From Janthinobacterium sp. 1_2014MBL_MicDiv (lineage in GTDB: Bacteria > Pseudomonadota > Gammaproteobacteria > Burkholderiales > Burkholderiaceae_D), in the NCBI RefSeq assembly GCF_001865675.1, contig NZ_CP011319.1:2728001-2792000 (forward strand): a DNA stretch of 64,000 bases, given 5' to 3'. Below the pieces are notes generated by a model that did not search any database, was not told the origin of the DNA, and saw only the letters and a program-made list of their open reading frames with translations. A program made the position numbers and the translations under genes. This document shows positions 42,517 to 52,079 of the stretch, in pieces (position 1 is the stretch's first letter; every line of letters begins with the position of its first letter).

Positions 42517-44190
42517 ATGCTGATCCTGTTTTGCCGTGTCCTGCTCAGCATTGCTGGCCTGTTCGTGTTCTTCCTCCTCGATCAGTTAAGCGCGAACGAA
42601 TTCGCCAAGCTGGGCGTCCTGCTGGCCGCGCTGCTGCTGGGCGTGGGTGGCGCGCTGAACGCATGGGGCTGCCGCGACGGCGCCATCACGCTGCTGCTGC
42701 GCATTGCGCTGCCCGTGTTTTATCTGGATGCTGCCATCAAGGGCTTTTTACGTGGCTATTTTGGCATGCGCCCCAATCCGAATGCGGTTTTGCAGGCAAT
42801 GTTTGCGACAGATCAAGCGGAAACGGCGGAATTCTTCCAGCATAACAGCCTGGCCCTGCTGCAGGCGGCCGGCTGGTTTGGTGCGGTGACGGCGGCCGTC
42901 ATGCTGGCCGACCACTGCCTGCAGCGCCGGCAGCGGATGCGCGCCATGGCGCCGGTGGCGCCGGGCCCATGGCAGCGGGGCTTTGCCGTCTTCATGTGCG
43001 TGTTCCTGGTGCTGCTGCACGTGAATACCACCATGCGCCGCGAAAACCCGCTCCTGTTCTGGCCGCTGCGCTTCCAGCAGTACGATGCCCAGCTCGAAGC
43101 GATGCAGGCCATGCAGCGCGCGCTGGCAACGAAGATGGCGTCGCCGCCGGACTGGCAGGTGCGCTACGCGGGCGAGGACGCGCACACGGTGATCCTGGTG
43201 ATCGGCGAAAGCACGAACCGCGCCTCGATGTCGCTGTATGGCTACCCGCGTGCCACCACGCCGCAGCTCGACGCCATGCGCTCGCAGTTGCTGGTATTTA
43301 ATGACGTGATTTCACCGGCCTCGAGCACGGTGGAATCGATGATGACGATGCTCACGCCGGCCGACATCGGCAATCCGACCGCATGGATGGCCAAGCCGAA
43401 CCTGCTGATGCTGGCCGAGGCGGCCGGCTACAAGACATTCTGGGTGTCCAACCAGGCGCGCAACGATGGCTGGATAGGCTTGCTGGCGGGCGAGGCCGAT
43501 GAAAGCGACTTCATCAACTTCGGCATCGGGCGTGGCGAAAACAATTTCGATGGCAACCTGTTCCAGCCATTTGGCCATGCCTTGCGCGACGAGGCGCCGA
43601 AAAAGCTGATCGTCGTGCACTTGCTGGGCGCCCATCCCAGCTACGACATGCGCTATCCCAGCCGTTTTTCGCATTTCGACAAGCAACGCGACACCGTCAG
43701 CGCGCAGATGGCCAGCCAGGGCCGCTCCGCGTGGATACGCAACCAGCGCGACGAATACGACAACGCCATCCGCTATGGCGACTATGTGCTGGGCAATCTG
43801 ATCGCCATGACGGACCTGGCCAAGTCCGACCGCGCCGCCTCGCTGCTGTTCGTCTCCGACCACGGCCAGGAAGTCGGTCACAGCCGCAATCACGCCGGCC
43901 ATTCCGCGTCGGACAAGAGCGGCTATGAAATTCCGATGCTGATGTGGAGCAACCGGCAGCTTGGCCAGTCGAACGTGGCGCGCGCCGCGCTGGAAAGCCG
44001 GCCGTACCAGACGGACAAGCTCGATGCGACCGTGCTGGGCTTGCTGAAGATCGAGACGCGCTACTATGCGGCGCACGACGATATCCTCAGCAACGCCTTC
44101 ACGCCCGTGCCGCGCTTCATGAACGGCGTGCACTACCAGCGCGGCGCGGTGCGGCCGCAGGCGGCGGGCCGGCAAGCCATCCTGCGTTGA
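42517..44190 (+). CDS. CptA/EptC-like phosphoethanolamine transferase
   Basis: 557 residues. Four or five N-terminal transmembrane helices (about 1-185) precede a periplasmic sulfatase-like domain. The catalytic loop VIGESTNRASMSLYGYPRATTP carries the Thr nucleophile, and FVSDHGQEVGHSRNHAGHS supplies the zinc ligands. The S-L-Y-G-Y-P-R-x-T-T-P form is that of CptA/EptC, which add phosphoethanolamine to LPS core heptose, rather than lipid A-specific EptA. Such changes affect envelope charge and polymyxin susceptibility. It stands alone, between divergent and convergent neighbours, with a strong hairpin after its stop. Confidence 0.88.
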   Translation: MLILFCRVLLSIAGLFVFFLLDQLSANEFAKLGVLLAALLLGVGGALNAWGCRDGAITLLLRIALPVFYLDAAIKGFLRGYFGMRPNPNAVLQAMFATDQAETAEFFQHNSLALLQAAGWFGAVTAAVMLADHCLQRRQRMRAMAPVAPGPWQRGFAVFMCVFLVLLHVNTTMRRENPLLFWPLRFQQYDAQLEAMQAMQRALATKMASPPDWQVRYAGEDAHTVILVIGESTNRASMSLYGYPRATTPQLDAMRSQLLVFNDVISPASSTVESMMTMLTPADIGNPTAWMAKPNLLMLAEAAGYKTFWVSNQARNDGWIGLLAGEADESDFINFGIGRGENNFDGNLFQPFGHALRDEAPKKLIVVHLLGAHPSYDMRYPSRFSHFDKQRDTVSAQMASQGRSAWIRNQRDEYDNAIRYGDYVLGNLIAMTDLAKSDRAASLLFVSDHGQEVGHSRNHAGHSASDKSGYEIPMLMWSNRQLGQSNVARAALESRPYQTDKLDATVLGLLKIETRYYAAHDDILSNAFTPVPRFMNGVHYQRGAVRPQAAGRQAILR

Positions 44191-44209
44191 GGGTGCGCTG
44201 AAACGACAA

Positions 44210-44248
44210 GGGCCCGGCGCCGCCGCGCAGTGCGGCGGGGCCGGGCCC
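44210..44248. terminator. Strong bidirectional hairpin terminator
   Basis: 17-bp GC-rich stem (44210-44226 with 44232-44248) containing a single mismatch, closed by a GCAGT loop, between the convergent cptA-like and fpr genes. Neither side has a long T-run, so it may act with Rho or as a transcript-stabilising end. Confidence 0.75.
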
Positions 44249-44264
44249 CAACGGTGCTAGCCGA

Positions 44265-45038
44265 TTACTTTTCGGCGAATGCTCGCTCGACAACAAAGTC
44301 GCCTGGCGTCGAGGTGTTGCCTTCCTTGAAACCACGCTCTTCCAGCATGTCTTTCAGGTCGCGCAGCATGTCCGAGCTGCCGCAGATCATCACGCGGTCT
44401 TCGGCGGGATTGAGCGCAGGCACGCCCAGGTCTTCGAACAGCTTGCCGGTTTCGATCAGTTCGGTGATGCGGCCCATGTTGCGGAAGTCTTCGCGCGTCA
44501 CGGTCGGGTAGTAGCGCAGCTTGTCGCTGACCATTTCGCCGAGGAACTCGTGGTTCGGCAGATGCTCGACCAGCAGGTCGTGGTAAGCCAGCTCATCGAC
44601 CTGGCGCACGCCGTGCACGAGGATCAGCTGGTCGAAGCGCTCGTAGATGTCCGGATCGCGCACGATGCTGAGGAAAGGCGCCAGGCCGGTGCCCGTCGAC
44701 AGCATGTACAGGCGCTTGCCTGGCAGCAGGTAATCGGAGACCAGGGTGCCCGTCGGCTTGCGGCCGACGATGACAGTGTCGCCCACTTGCAAGTGCTGCA
44801 GGCGCGACGTCAATGGACCGCCCGGGACCTTGATGCTGAAAAATTCCAGGTGGTCTTCGTAATTGGCGCTGGCGATACTGTAGGCGCGCAGCAATGGCTT
44901 GCCGTCGACGCGCAGGCCGATCATGGTGAAATGGCCATTCGAGAAACGCAGCGACGGGTCGCGCGTGGTGGTAAAGGAGAACAGGGTATCCGTCCAGTGG
45001 TGCACGCTTAATACGCGCTCTTCATTCATCGAACTCAT
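44265..45038 (-). CDS. fpr: Ferredoxin/flavodoxin-NADP+ reductase
   Basis: 257 residues, the usual bacterial Fpr length. FAD-binding LRAYSIASANYEDHLEF (R-x-Y-S), NADP-binding STGTGLAPFLSIVRD and MICGSSDMLRDLKDML near the C-terminus define the plant-type FNR fold; the aromatic-poor end VVERAFAEK is the AFVEK-like tail of subclass I bacterial enzymes. It moves electrons between NADP(H) and ferredoxin or flavodoxin and takes part in oxidative-stress defence. The ATG at 45038 is preferred; another in-frame Met follows at 45029. Confidence 0.93.
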   Translation of the reverse strand: MSSMNEERVLSVHHWTDTLFSFTTTRDPSLRFSNGHFTMIGLRVDGKPLLRAYSIASANYEDHLEFFSIKVPGGPLTSRLQHLQVGDTVIVGRKPTGTLVSDYLLPGKRLYMLSTGTGLAPFLSIVRDPDIYERFDQLILVHGVRQVDELAYHDLLVEHLPNHEFLGEMVSDKLRYYPTVTREDFRNMGRITELIETGKLFEDLGVPALNPAEDRVMICGSSDMLRDLKDMLEERGFKEGNTSTPGDFVVERAFAEK

Positions 45039-45302
45039 AGTGTTTGTTGGCTGGTCAAAAAAATGGTTAGTTGCTGGCAACTGCTGGCAAAAGTGAAACC
45101 CTGTGTAGGCCCAGACGCTATTGTACTGGCGTCCACACGAAATTGTTACCGTCTATCGCCGCCATTGCTGCCGCACGCGGTGCCGACATTATAGTGCGAA
45201 TGGCAAGGCGGGGCTGGAATTCGCCCGGAAACACGCGGCCGGCATGCGCTCTCTTGACCTGGCTCACTTTTTCTCCTGGCCAGGTATCGCCGGGCCGGGC
45301 CG

Positions 45303-46103
45303 TCAGGCGCCGCGTGCCTGCAGTGCCGCCGCGGCCACGTCGCGCATCTGTTGCAGGACGGCCGCCAGCGCGCTCAGGCTGGGGCTGTCCTCGCCAAACT
45401 GCTCGTCCAGGCAACCAGCCAGCGCGTCCAGGCTGATCAGTGCCTCGTCCAGCCGCGCCTGCAGATCCAGATAGAACGCCGCAGGCGTGGCGGCCACGGC
45501 AGCGGCGAGCCCGGCAAGGTCAGGCCCCGCATCCACAGCCACTTGCTCGCCGCCGTGCTGCCGCAGCTGTTCCTGGCGCCGCGCCCGCTCCCAATCGGCA
45601 AGGGCAAAGGCGGGCTCGCCGGAAGTGAGCGGCAGCAGGCGCAAGTCTGGCAGCAGCTTTTCATTGAGCCTGCGGAAGATGTTCGCGCGGTGCTCGTCGT
45701 CGGCCGGGTACAGCGCCTGCCAGTAGCGCGCGCACAATTGCTGCAGCAGGCTGAAGCCGGGGGCGAGGGCGTCGACACCCGTGCGATGGACTTGCGCCTG
45801 CAGCAGCCATGCCGCCAGTTGCAGATCCTTGCTGTCGTGCGTCAGCGCGTGCGCGGCCAGCCCGGCCACGCGCTGCCAGTCGGCCTGCCTGAGCTGATGC
45901 TCCCAGGCGCCCATCGGCAAGCTGGCATCATCGTGCCGGCGCGCCTGTTCGATGGCGTGGTACACGGGGCCGCCGCGCAGCGGGGTGCCGGCGGGAGCGG
46001 CGGCCGCGGTGGACGCATCGAGGGGAGCGATCAATTGTTCGAAGGAAAAGCCCGTGTTCGCCTGGAAATAGGCATGCGCGCGGCTGGTATGTGCTGGAGT
46101 CAT
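45303..46103 (-). CDS. TssA/ImpA-type type VI secretion component (orphan)
   Basis: 266 residues. The ImpA N-terminal domain (about 20-140) is present: FEQLIAPLD...PAGTPLRGGPVYHAIEQARRHDDASLPMG.WEHQLRQADWQRVAGLAAHALTHDSKDLQLAAWLLQAQ. TssA proteins cap the type VI sheath or baseplate. The rest (DPAD.EHRANIFRRLNEKLLP) is the second family element, but the C-terminal oligomerisation region of longer TssA proteins is missing. No other T6SS gene is in the window, so this copy is an orphan or belongs to a remote cluster. Confidence 0.85.
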   Translation of the reverse strand: MTPAHTSRAHAYFQANTGFSFEQLIAPLDASTAAAAPAGTPLRGGPVYHAIEQARRHDDASLPMGAWEHQLRQADWQRVAGLAAHALTHDSKDLQLAAWLLQAQVHRTGVDALAPGFSLLQQLCARYWQALYPADDEHRANIFRRLNEKLLPDLRLLPLTSGEPAFALADWERARRQEQLRQHGGEQVAVDAGPDLAGLAAAVAATPAAFYLDLQARLDEALISLDALAGCLDEQFGEDSPSLSALAAVLQQMRDVAAAALQARGA

Positions 46104-46159
46104 GGCGTCCTAGCCTGGATGGCAAAAAGCATAGTTTGCCATTGCCACAAGGCAAAGTG

Positions 46160-46369
46160 CTATGTTTTTATGCCGCAGCGCCGGCAGATGCAGGCCTTGC
46201 CCCGTTGTTCGGGCGGCACGCGGGCGCGCGCGGCCGCGTCAATGGGCTGCGCCTGGCACCAGCAGGGCGTGGCAAAGCTGCCCGACCGGGCCGGTGCGCA
46301 GCCGTTCGGGCCGCCGCACAGGGGGCAACGGTGCTCCGGGGCGGGAACGCCTTTTAAAGGGGCCTGCAT
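46160..46369 (-). CDS. Small Cys-rich CWC family protein
   Basis: 69 residues. CPLCGGPNGC, then PCWCQAQPID and GKACICRRCGIKT give the conserved Cys pattern of the Cys_rich_CWC family, likely one or two zinc sites. Function is unknown. Its ATG lies 3 bp after the stop of the upstream acyltransferase, with AGGCG as possible ribosome binding site, so it is probably the second gene of that operon. Confidence 0.8.
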   Translation of the reverse strand: MQAPLKGVPAPEHRCPLCGGPNGCAPARSGSFATPCWCQAQPIDAAARARVPPEQRGKACICRRCGIKT

Positions 46370-46372
46370 CGC

Positions 46373-47497
46373 CTATGGTACGCAGGAAGGCGCGGCCGTG
46401 GCGCTGCGCCGGAAGCGCCGGCGGATGGCGGCGTTGGCCGGCTCGGACAGGTAGCGGGCGACGAGGGCCGCCGCCAGCGCCGTCGCGGCGAGGAACACCA
46501 GCAGCCAAGGCAGGCGCTCCGCATAAGCGAGGCCCGCCTTGTCGACGACGTTGCGCATGCCGGCCAGCACGATGATATGGAATAAATACAGTTCATAGCT
46601 GTGGCGTCCCAGCCACTGCAGCGGCGCGAACCGGGGCGGGCGGGCCCCCTGTGCGGTCGTGCCGCCCAGGATGAAGGCGGCGCTGGCCACGGCGATCCAG
46701 GTAAAGCCAAACACTTCGTGGCCGCCGATGCCGCGCACATACAGCGCCGCCAGGGCAAGGCCGGACAGCAGGCGCAGCAGCTGGCCCTGGCGTGGTCGCA
46801 GGCGCACGGATTGCGCCAGCAGGGCCGTCAGGCAGCCGATGGCGATGGCGTCGAAACAGGCGAAATAGCCGTACATGAAGTAGATTTCATTGTCGGCGTG
46901 CAGGCTGCGGTAGGCGGGCCCGGCCACGATGGCGGCGCCGCACAGCAGCAGGATCCAGTGTCGCTTGCGCAAGAGCCGGCACGACAGCGGCAGCAGCAAG
47001 TAAAACATTTCCTCGACCGATAGCGACCAGTACACGTTCAGGCAGTAATTGAAATAGCCGGCGCTCTGCATCAGCACGTTGTGCCAGAAGGTCAGCACGG
47101 AAGCGATGGCGATGACGAAATAGCTGGCCGGCAAGTCCTTGCCGCCGTCCGAGTTGGCGAAGAAGGGCACGTCCAGCGTTCCCAGCATGACGATGATGGA
47201 CAGGGCCAGCAGCAGCGACGGCAGCAGGCGGGCGATGCGGTAGACATAGAAGGCGGCCAGGTCGATGCGCGCCAGGTCGCCCCAGCGGCGCAGCGACGTC
47301 GACGTGATCAGATAGCCGGAAATGACGAAGAACATCGTCACGCCATAATTGCCCTGATAGGCGGCGCGCAGCAGCCAGCCGGGCAAGGCTTCGAGCGGGC
47401 TGTTCTTCAGGCCGTAAGCCAGCGCGAAGTGCAGCACCAGCACGCACAGGATGGCGGCGCCGCGCAGGGCGTCGATATGGCTGTTCCGGGTATTCAA
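46373..47497 (-). CDS. Acyltransferase 3 family membrane protein
   Basis: About 374 residues, about ten hydrophobic helices. The N-terminal HIDALRGAAILCVLVLHF, FFVISGYLIT and YWSLSVEEMFYLLLPL are the defining motifs of the acyltransferase 3 (OafA/YrhL) family, which O-acetylates or acylates LPS, peptidoglycan or exopolysaccharide sugars. The start is uncertain: TTG at 47497 with AAGGA seven bases ahead fits best; a longer frame to 47596 would add 33 residues of low quality. No SGNH domain is present. Confidence 0.85.
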   Translation of the reverse strand: MNTRNSHIDALRGAAILCVLVLHFALAYGLKNSPLEALPGWLLRAAYQGNYGVTMFFVISGYLITSTSLRRWGDLARIDLAAFYVYRIARLLPSLLLALSIIVMLGTLDVPFFANSDGGKDLPASYFVIAIASVLTFWHNVLMQSAGYFNYCLNVYWSLSVEEMFYLLLPLSCRLLRKRHWILLLCGAAIVAGPAYRSLHADNEIYFMYGYFACFDAIAIGCLTALLAQSVRLRPRQGQLLRLLSGLALAALYVRGIGGHEVFGFTWIAVASAAFILGGTTAQGARPPRFAPLQWLGRHSYELYLFHIIVLAGMRNVVDKAGLAYAERLPWLLVFLAATALAAALVARYLSEPANAAIRRRFRRSATAAPSCVP

Positions 47498-47796
47498 TGT
47501 GCATCCTTGTCGCAAGAGGGTGGCGGGTACGCGCGCGGCCAGCGGCCTATGCCGGCTGGCGACTGAAGGGGCAATTATGCGACACGTGTCGCTCAAAGGT
47601 CAACGATTTTCAAGATAGTGGGCAGGCAATGGTGCTACAGAGCAAGGGGCGGTGAAGTCTTGCGTGTATGATATTGCCGAACAGAATTGTTGGGCATCTG
47701 TCATCTTCAAAGGCGCGTTTTTCCCGCGCGTCCGCCCGAGACTCTGCGCGCACGATGCCGCTTGCCAGGATGCCTGACCCACAGTGAAAGGTAACG

Positions 47797-49305
47797 ATGA
47801 TGTATAAGACAGTGCGCGACATGTTCCTGCATTTCAAGGAAGCCGTCCCATTCCGGCTCGTCCCGGCCCTGATTTGCACTGCCTTGCTGGTTGGCATGTT
47901 ATTGCTGCCGGCGCCGGAAGGCTTGACGCCGAAGGCCTGGGGCCTGGTGGCGATCTTCCTCACCACCATCCTGGCGATCATTTTAAAAGTCATGCCCATC
48001 GGCGTGATGGCGATGATGGCCATCGTCATCGTCTCGCTGTCGCAGGTGACGTCGACCTCGTCCAAGGGCGCCATCACGGATGCGCTCAGCAGTTTTTCGA
48101 ATCCCCTGATCTGGCTGATCGTCGTGGCCATCCTGATTTCGCGCGGCCTGAAAAAGACGGGGCTGGGCAGCCGCATCGGCCTGCTGTTCATTTCGCTGCT
48201 GGGCAAGCGCACCATGGGCATCGGCTATGGCCTGGCCATCTGCGAACTGGTGCTGGCGCCCTTTACGCCGAGTAACACGGCGCGCGGCGGCGGCATCGTC
48301 CACCCCGTCATGAAATCGATTGCCAACGCCTTCGACTCGGATCCGGCCAAGGGCACGGAAAAGAAGGTCGGCACCTACCTGGCCCTCGTCAATTACCACG
48401 CCAACCCGATCACCTCGGCCATGTTCCTGACGGCCACGGCGCCGAACCCGCTGGTGGTCGACTTTGTCGCCAAGGCCAGCGGCCAGGCCTTTCACCTGAG
48501 CTGGACCACCTGGGCCCTGTGCATGCTGCTGCCGGGCCTCGCGTGCCTGCTGGTGATGCCGCTGGTCATTTACTGGCTGTCGCCGCCGGAACTGAAGGCG
48601 ACGCCGGACGCCGTCACCTATGCGAAGGCGGAATTGAAAAGCATGGGCCCGCTGTCGCCGTCGGAAAAAGTCATGCTCGGCACCTTCGGTTTGCTGCTGC
48701 TGTTGTGGGCCAACGTGCCCGCCATGCTGTTCGGTCCCGCGTTTTCGCTCGATGCGACGGTGGTCGCCTTCGTCGGCCTGTTCGTGCTGATCATTACCGG
48801 CACCATAGCCTGGGACGACGTGCTGTCGGAAAAGAGCGCCTGGGACACCCTGGTGTGGTTCGGCGCCCTGGTGATGATGGCCGAGCAACTGAACAAGACG
48901 GGCGTGATCGCCTGGTTCTCGGCCGGCATGAAGGCGGCCATCGTCGCCAGCGGCATGGACTGGCTGCCGATCGCGGCCGTGCTCGTGCTGGTGTTTGTGT
49001 TTTCGCATTACTTCTTTGCCAGCACCACGGCCCACATCAGCGCCATGCTGCTGGCCTTCCTGACCGTCGGCCTGCACCTGATCCCGGCCGCATACCACGT
49101 GCCCTTCATGCTGATGATGACGGCCGGCTCGGCCATCATGATGACCCTGACCCACTATGCGACGGGTACGTCGCCCATCATCTTCGGCAGTGGTTTCGTG
49201 ACGATGGGCAACTGGTGGCGCGTCGGCTTCATCATGTGCGTGCTGGAACTGCTGATCTTTGCCATCGTCGGCACCACGTGGTGGAAGCTGCTCGGCTACT
49301 GGTAA
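47797..49305 (+). CDS. DASS family anion permease (di/tricarboxylate type)
   Basis: 502 residues with about twelve hydrophobic helices. APFTPSNTARGGGIVHPV, the SNT motif of the first half, and THYATGTSPIIFGSGFV of the second half are hallmarks of the divalent anion:Na+ symporter family, closest to the 2-oxoglutarate/malate or citrate/tartrate type (SLC13-like, plant DiT1-like). It imports or exchanges dicarboxylates. AAGG lies before ATGATG at 47797/47800. It is a single gene after a 299-bp spacer shared with the divergent acyltransferase, in which I saw no clear site. Confidence 0.9.
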   Translation: MMYKTVRDMFLHFKEAVPFRLVPALICTALLVGMLLLPAPEGLTPKAWGLVAIFLTTILAIILKVMPIGVMAMMAIVIVSLSQVTSTSSKGAITDALSSFSNPLIWLIVVAILISRGLKKTGLGSRIGLLFISLLGKRTMGIGYGLAICELVLAPFTPSNTARGGGIVHPVMKSIANAFDSDPAKGTEKKVGTYLALVNYHANPITSAMFLTATAPNPLVVDFVAKASGQAFHLSWTTWALCMLLPGLACLLVMPLVIYWLSPPELKATPDAVTYAKAELKSMGPLSPSEKVMLGTFGLLLLLWANVPAMLFGPAFSLDATVVAFVGLFVLIITGTIAWDDVLSEKSAWDTLVWFGALVMMAEQLNKTGVIAWFSAGMKAAIVASGMDWLPIAAVLVLVFVFSHYFFASTTAHISAMLLAFLTVGLHLIPAAYHVPFMLMMTAGSAIMMTLTHYATGTSPIIFGSGFVTMGNWWRVGFIMCVLELLIFAIVGTTWWKLLGYW

Positions 49306-49312
49306 GGCGCAG

Positions 49313-49960
49313 CTACAGCTGGCGCGCCAGGCTCTGCATCGCAGCCAGGCAGTGCGCCAGCTCGCCGCCGACGGCGCGCTGCCACAGGACGGCCGTTTGC
49401 GACCAGGCTTTTTGCGCCAGCAAGCCACGGATTTCCTCTTGCAGCGCTGCTGGCAAGGCGCCGAACCGGCGCAGTTCCAGAGAACGGGGCTGGCCGTGGC
49501 GGCCCGCCGGGTCCAGCTCTTCCAGTGCGTCGTGCAGGCTGCCGGGCCGCTGCGGCGCGCCGGCGTCGGCCAGATACGCCAGCTGCAGGTCGGGCGCGTC
49601 CTCGACGTCGTAGCCGAGGTCGCGGCAAGGGTCGTCGATCAGCTGGGCCACATTGTAGATCGTCAACACCTGCGCGGAACGCACGACGTCCGTCAGGTCG
49701 TGCACATCGACACCGGCGTCCAGCAGGCGCTGCAGGGCCGGGGAGTTAATGAAGGGAAAGCCCGACTCGCCCAGGTCGCGCCAGCGCTCGAGCCACTGCG
49801 GCTGCGGCTGGCTTTCATCGACGACGTCGGACCACAGGCCGCGCAGCAGCAAGTGCCGCAGCAAGGGCCCATGGTCCTCGCGTTGCGCCGCCTGCGCCAG
49901 GGCGTGCGCCTGGCTGTCGCTATATCCCAGTTCCTGCAAGCGTTCAGAGATTGAGGTCAT
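49313..49960 (-). CDS. Uncharacterised 215-residue protein
   Basis: Soluble, 215 residues, acidic and Leu-rich with predominantly helical character. It begins with a short UBA-like helix pattern (ERLQELGYSDSQAHALAQAA). No catalytic motif or known domain is recognised. It is convergent with the permease gene, 7 bp apart, and its upstream neighbour also points left. Confidence 0.72.
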   Translation of the reverse strand: MTSISERLQELGYSDSQAHALAQAAQREDHGPLLRHLLLRGLWSDVVDESQPQPQWLERWRDLGESGFPFINSPALQRLLDAGVDVHDLTDVVRSAQVLTIYNVAQLIDDPCRDLGYDVEDAPDLQLAYLADAGAPQRPGSLHDALEELDPAGRHGQPRSLELRRFGALPAALQEEIRGLLAQKAWSQTAVLWQRAVGGELAHCLAAMQSLARQL

Positions 49961-50022
49961 CGCCTTACTTTCCTGTCATAAAGATTCCGGCATGATAGCG
50001 GCTGCGGGCTACGGCGGTCCGT

Positions 50023-50874
50023 TCAGCCGTGCATGCGCGGCAGCCACATGCCGATCGCCGCCACGGCAATGCCCGCGCCCATCGCCACCGTCAGCAGCGC
50101 CAGCACGGCCGCCATGCCCAGGCGCAGCATCGGGCCGCCGCCATCGCGGCAGCGCAGATAGGCTTCCAGCACGGCCAGCGGCAGCAGATACTGGGCAAAG
50201 GCGAGGATGCCGAGGGCCGGTCCAGTGAAGGTGGCCGGGTCGAAACCGGCCGGGCCGCCGTTGACGGCCAGCCAGAACATCAGTCCCACGCGGAAAAACC
50301 ACACGCCGCTCACCGCCAGGAACAGGCGCAGCGCCCAGCGGCGGTGCGCCGCGATGTCGCGCCGCACCGCGTTTTTCAGCGCGAGGCCCGCGAACAGCAG
50401 CACCAGCACGGCATTGAGGCTGATGCCGAGATGCTGCACCATGTCGCCCACGGCGCCGCGCCACCACAGCATGTACAGTCCCGACACGGCGGCCAGCACG
50501 GCGCCGGCCAGATATATGCGGCCGTTCCAGCGGTGCAGGCGGGGCGCGCGGCGGCGCACCTGCGGCACCAGCTGCAGCGCGCCGCCCAGCATGATGACGG
50601 CCGCCAGCAGCAGGTGCACGCCGGTGGCCAGGTTGCCGATGCCGTCGCCGGGCACGTGGCCATGCGTCATGACCGTGTTCCAGCCCTGAAAGTGGCCGCG
50701 CGCGGCATGGCCGCCGTACAGGGCCACGATGTAGGCGGCAAACACCAGCTGGCCGATGACGGTGGCGAGGAACCAGAAGACGGCCGAGGCGGACAGCGCC
50801 GTGGTGCTCCATGTTCCGGCCGCGGCCTGGTACGGCGCGGGGCAGGGCATGGCGGTGGAAGGTGCGGATGGCAT
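50023..50874 (-). CDS. DUF2306 membrane protein
   Basis: About 283 residues with seven hydrophobic helices. LHRWNGRIYLAGAVLAAVSGLYM and AAHRRWALRLFLAVSGVWFFRVG are signatures of the DUF2306 family of cytochrome-like helical membrane proteins; the conserved His of the H-R-W/H-R-R-W motifs may hold heme, as proposed for related families. The ATG at 50874 follows AGGAGA. It is divergent from the LytS-like kinase, so the pair downstream may regulate it. Confidence 0.8.
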   Translation of the reverse strand: MPSAPSTAMPCPAPYQAAAGTWSTTALSASAVFWFLATVIGQLVFAAYIVALYGGHAARGHFQGWNTVMTHGHVPGDGIGNLATGVHLLLAAVIMLGGALQLVPQVRRRAPRLHRWNGRIYLAGAVLAAVSGLYMLWWRGAVGDMVQHLGISLNAVLVLLFAGLALKNAVRRDIAAHRRWALRLFLAVSGVWFFRVGLMFWLAVNGGPAGFDPATFTGPALGILAFAQYLLPLAVLEAYLRCRDGGGPMLRLGMAAVLALLTVAMGAGIAVAAIGMWLPRMHG

Positions 50875-51011
50875 GGGGTCTCTCCTGACAGGGTGTGCAG
50901 CCATCAGCATAGGCGGCCGCCTGCCTGGCGGGCGCGAACAGGCGGCGACGGTGCGACGAACGGCGGTTTTCAGGGCTTGAATGGCGGCCGCTTCCCGCGT
51001 ATCGTGGCGCC

Positions 51012-52079
51012 ATGATGCCCGCGCCTGTCACCACCCGCCGCACCCCAGCGTTCCTGCCGACCGCGCGGCAGGCGCTCGTCGTGACGGTCTTCACCTTGCT
51101 GCTGTCGTGGCTGCTGCATCTGCTCAGCGGCACGCCCTACCTGGGCGTGTTTGGCCGCATCGGCTTTATCGGCGCGGTGCTGCTGCTGGCGTACTCGGCG
51201 GCGGGGGCCTTGCGTCCGCGCTGGCTGTCGCTGGCGTCCGCGCGCCTGGGCGCCGTGGTGCTGATGGCGCCCGTGGCCGCCCTGGTCACGGCGCTGGCCA
51301 CGCAGCGGGGCCAGTTCTTTGCCTATCTTGCGCAAACGCAAACCCTTGTCGGCCACTTCCTGATGGTCTTGCTCGCTGTCGTCTTCGGCGTGCTGTTTTC
51401 CCTGCTGGCCATGCGCAGCGAACGGCGCGAGCGCGAACGGGCCGACCGCCTGCAGGTCGAACTGGAGAAAAACACCCTGGAGCGCGAACTGCTGGATGCG
51501 CGCCTGCGTCTCTTGCAGGCGCAGATCGAACCGCATTTCCTGTTCAACACCCTGGCCAATGTGGAAGCGCTGGTGGCGTCCGGCTCGCCGAATGCGGGCC
51601 CCGTGCTGCGCCACCTGATCGCCTATCTGCGCGCCGCCATGCCGCGCCTGAACGATGCCGGCGCCACGCTGGAGCAGGAATTGCAGCTGGTGCGCGCCTA
51701 CCTGGAACTGATGCAGGTGCGCATGCCGGACCGCCTGCAGATCGACGTGGCCCACGTCGCGCAGGCGGCCAGCCTGCGCTTTCCGCCGATGGCGCTGCTG
51801 ACCCTGGTGGAAAACGCCGTGCGCCACGGCATCGATCCCGGCGTGGCGGGCGGGCGCATCGCCGTGGGTGCGACGGTGGACGCGGCCGGCGGCGCGAGCT
51901 GCGTCTGGGTCAGCGATACGGGCGTGGGCATGGCGCCGACGGCGCAGCCCGGCACCGGCTTGAGCAATGTGCGCAGCCGCCTGCAGGCCGTGTACGGCGC
52001 CCATGCCCGGCTGGAACTGCACGCGGTCGCCCCGCATGGCGTGCGCGCCGAACTGCATTTTTCTGGAGGCAGGCATTGA
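51012..52079 (+). CDS. LytS/AlgZ-type sensor histidine kinase
   Basis: 355 residues with four N-terminal transmembrane helices (about 18-135), a short coiled coil (about 140-165) and the His_kinase domain motif LQAQIEPHFLFNTLANVEAL, with the acceptor His in PHFLFN. The HATPase portion has ALLTLVENAVRHGI and DTGVGM. This is the kinase class paired with LytTR regulators. The stop overlaps the regulator's TTG start, so both are translated together. The signal is unknown; the divergent DUF2306 gene is a possible target. Confidence 0.9.
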   Translation: MMPAPVTTRRTPAFLPTARQALVVTVFTLLLSWLLHLLSGTPYLGVFGRIGFIGAVLLLAYSAAGALRPRWLSLASARLGAVVLMAPVAALVTALATQRGQFFAYLAQTQTLVGHFLMVLLAVVFGVLFSLLAMRSERRERERADRLQVELEKNTLERELLDARLRLLQAQIEPHFLFNTLANVEALVASGSPNAGPVLRHLIAYLRAAMPRLNDAGATLEQELQLVRAYLELMQVRMPDRLQIDVAHVAQAASLRFPPMALLTLVENAVRHGIDPGVAGGRIAVGATVDAAGGASCVWVSDTGVGMAPTAQPGTGLSNVRSRLQAVYGAHARLELHAVAPHGVRAELHFSGGRH

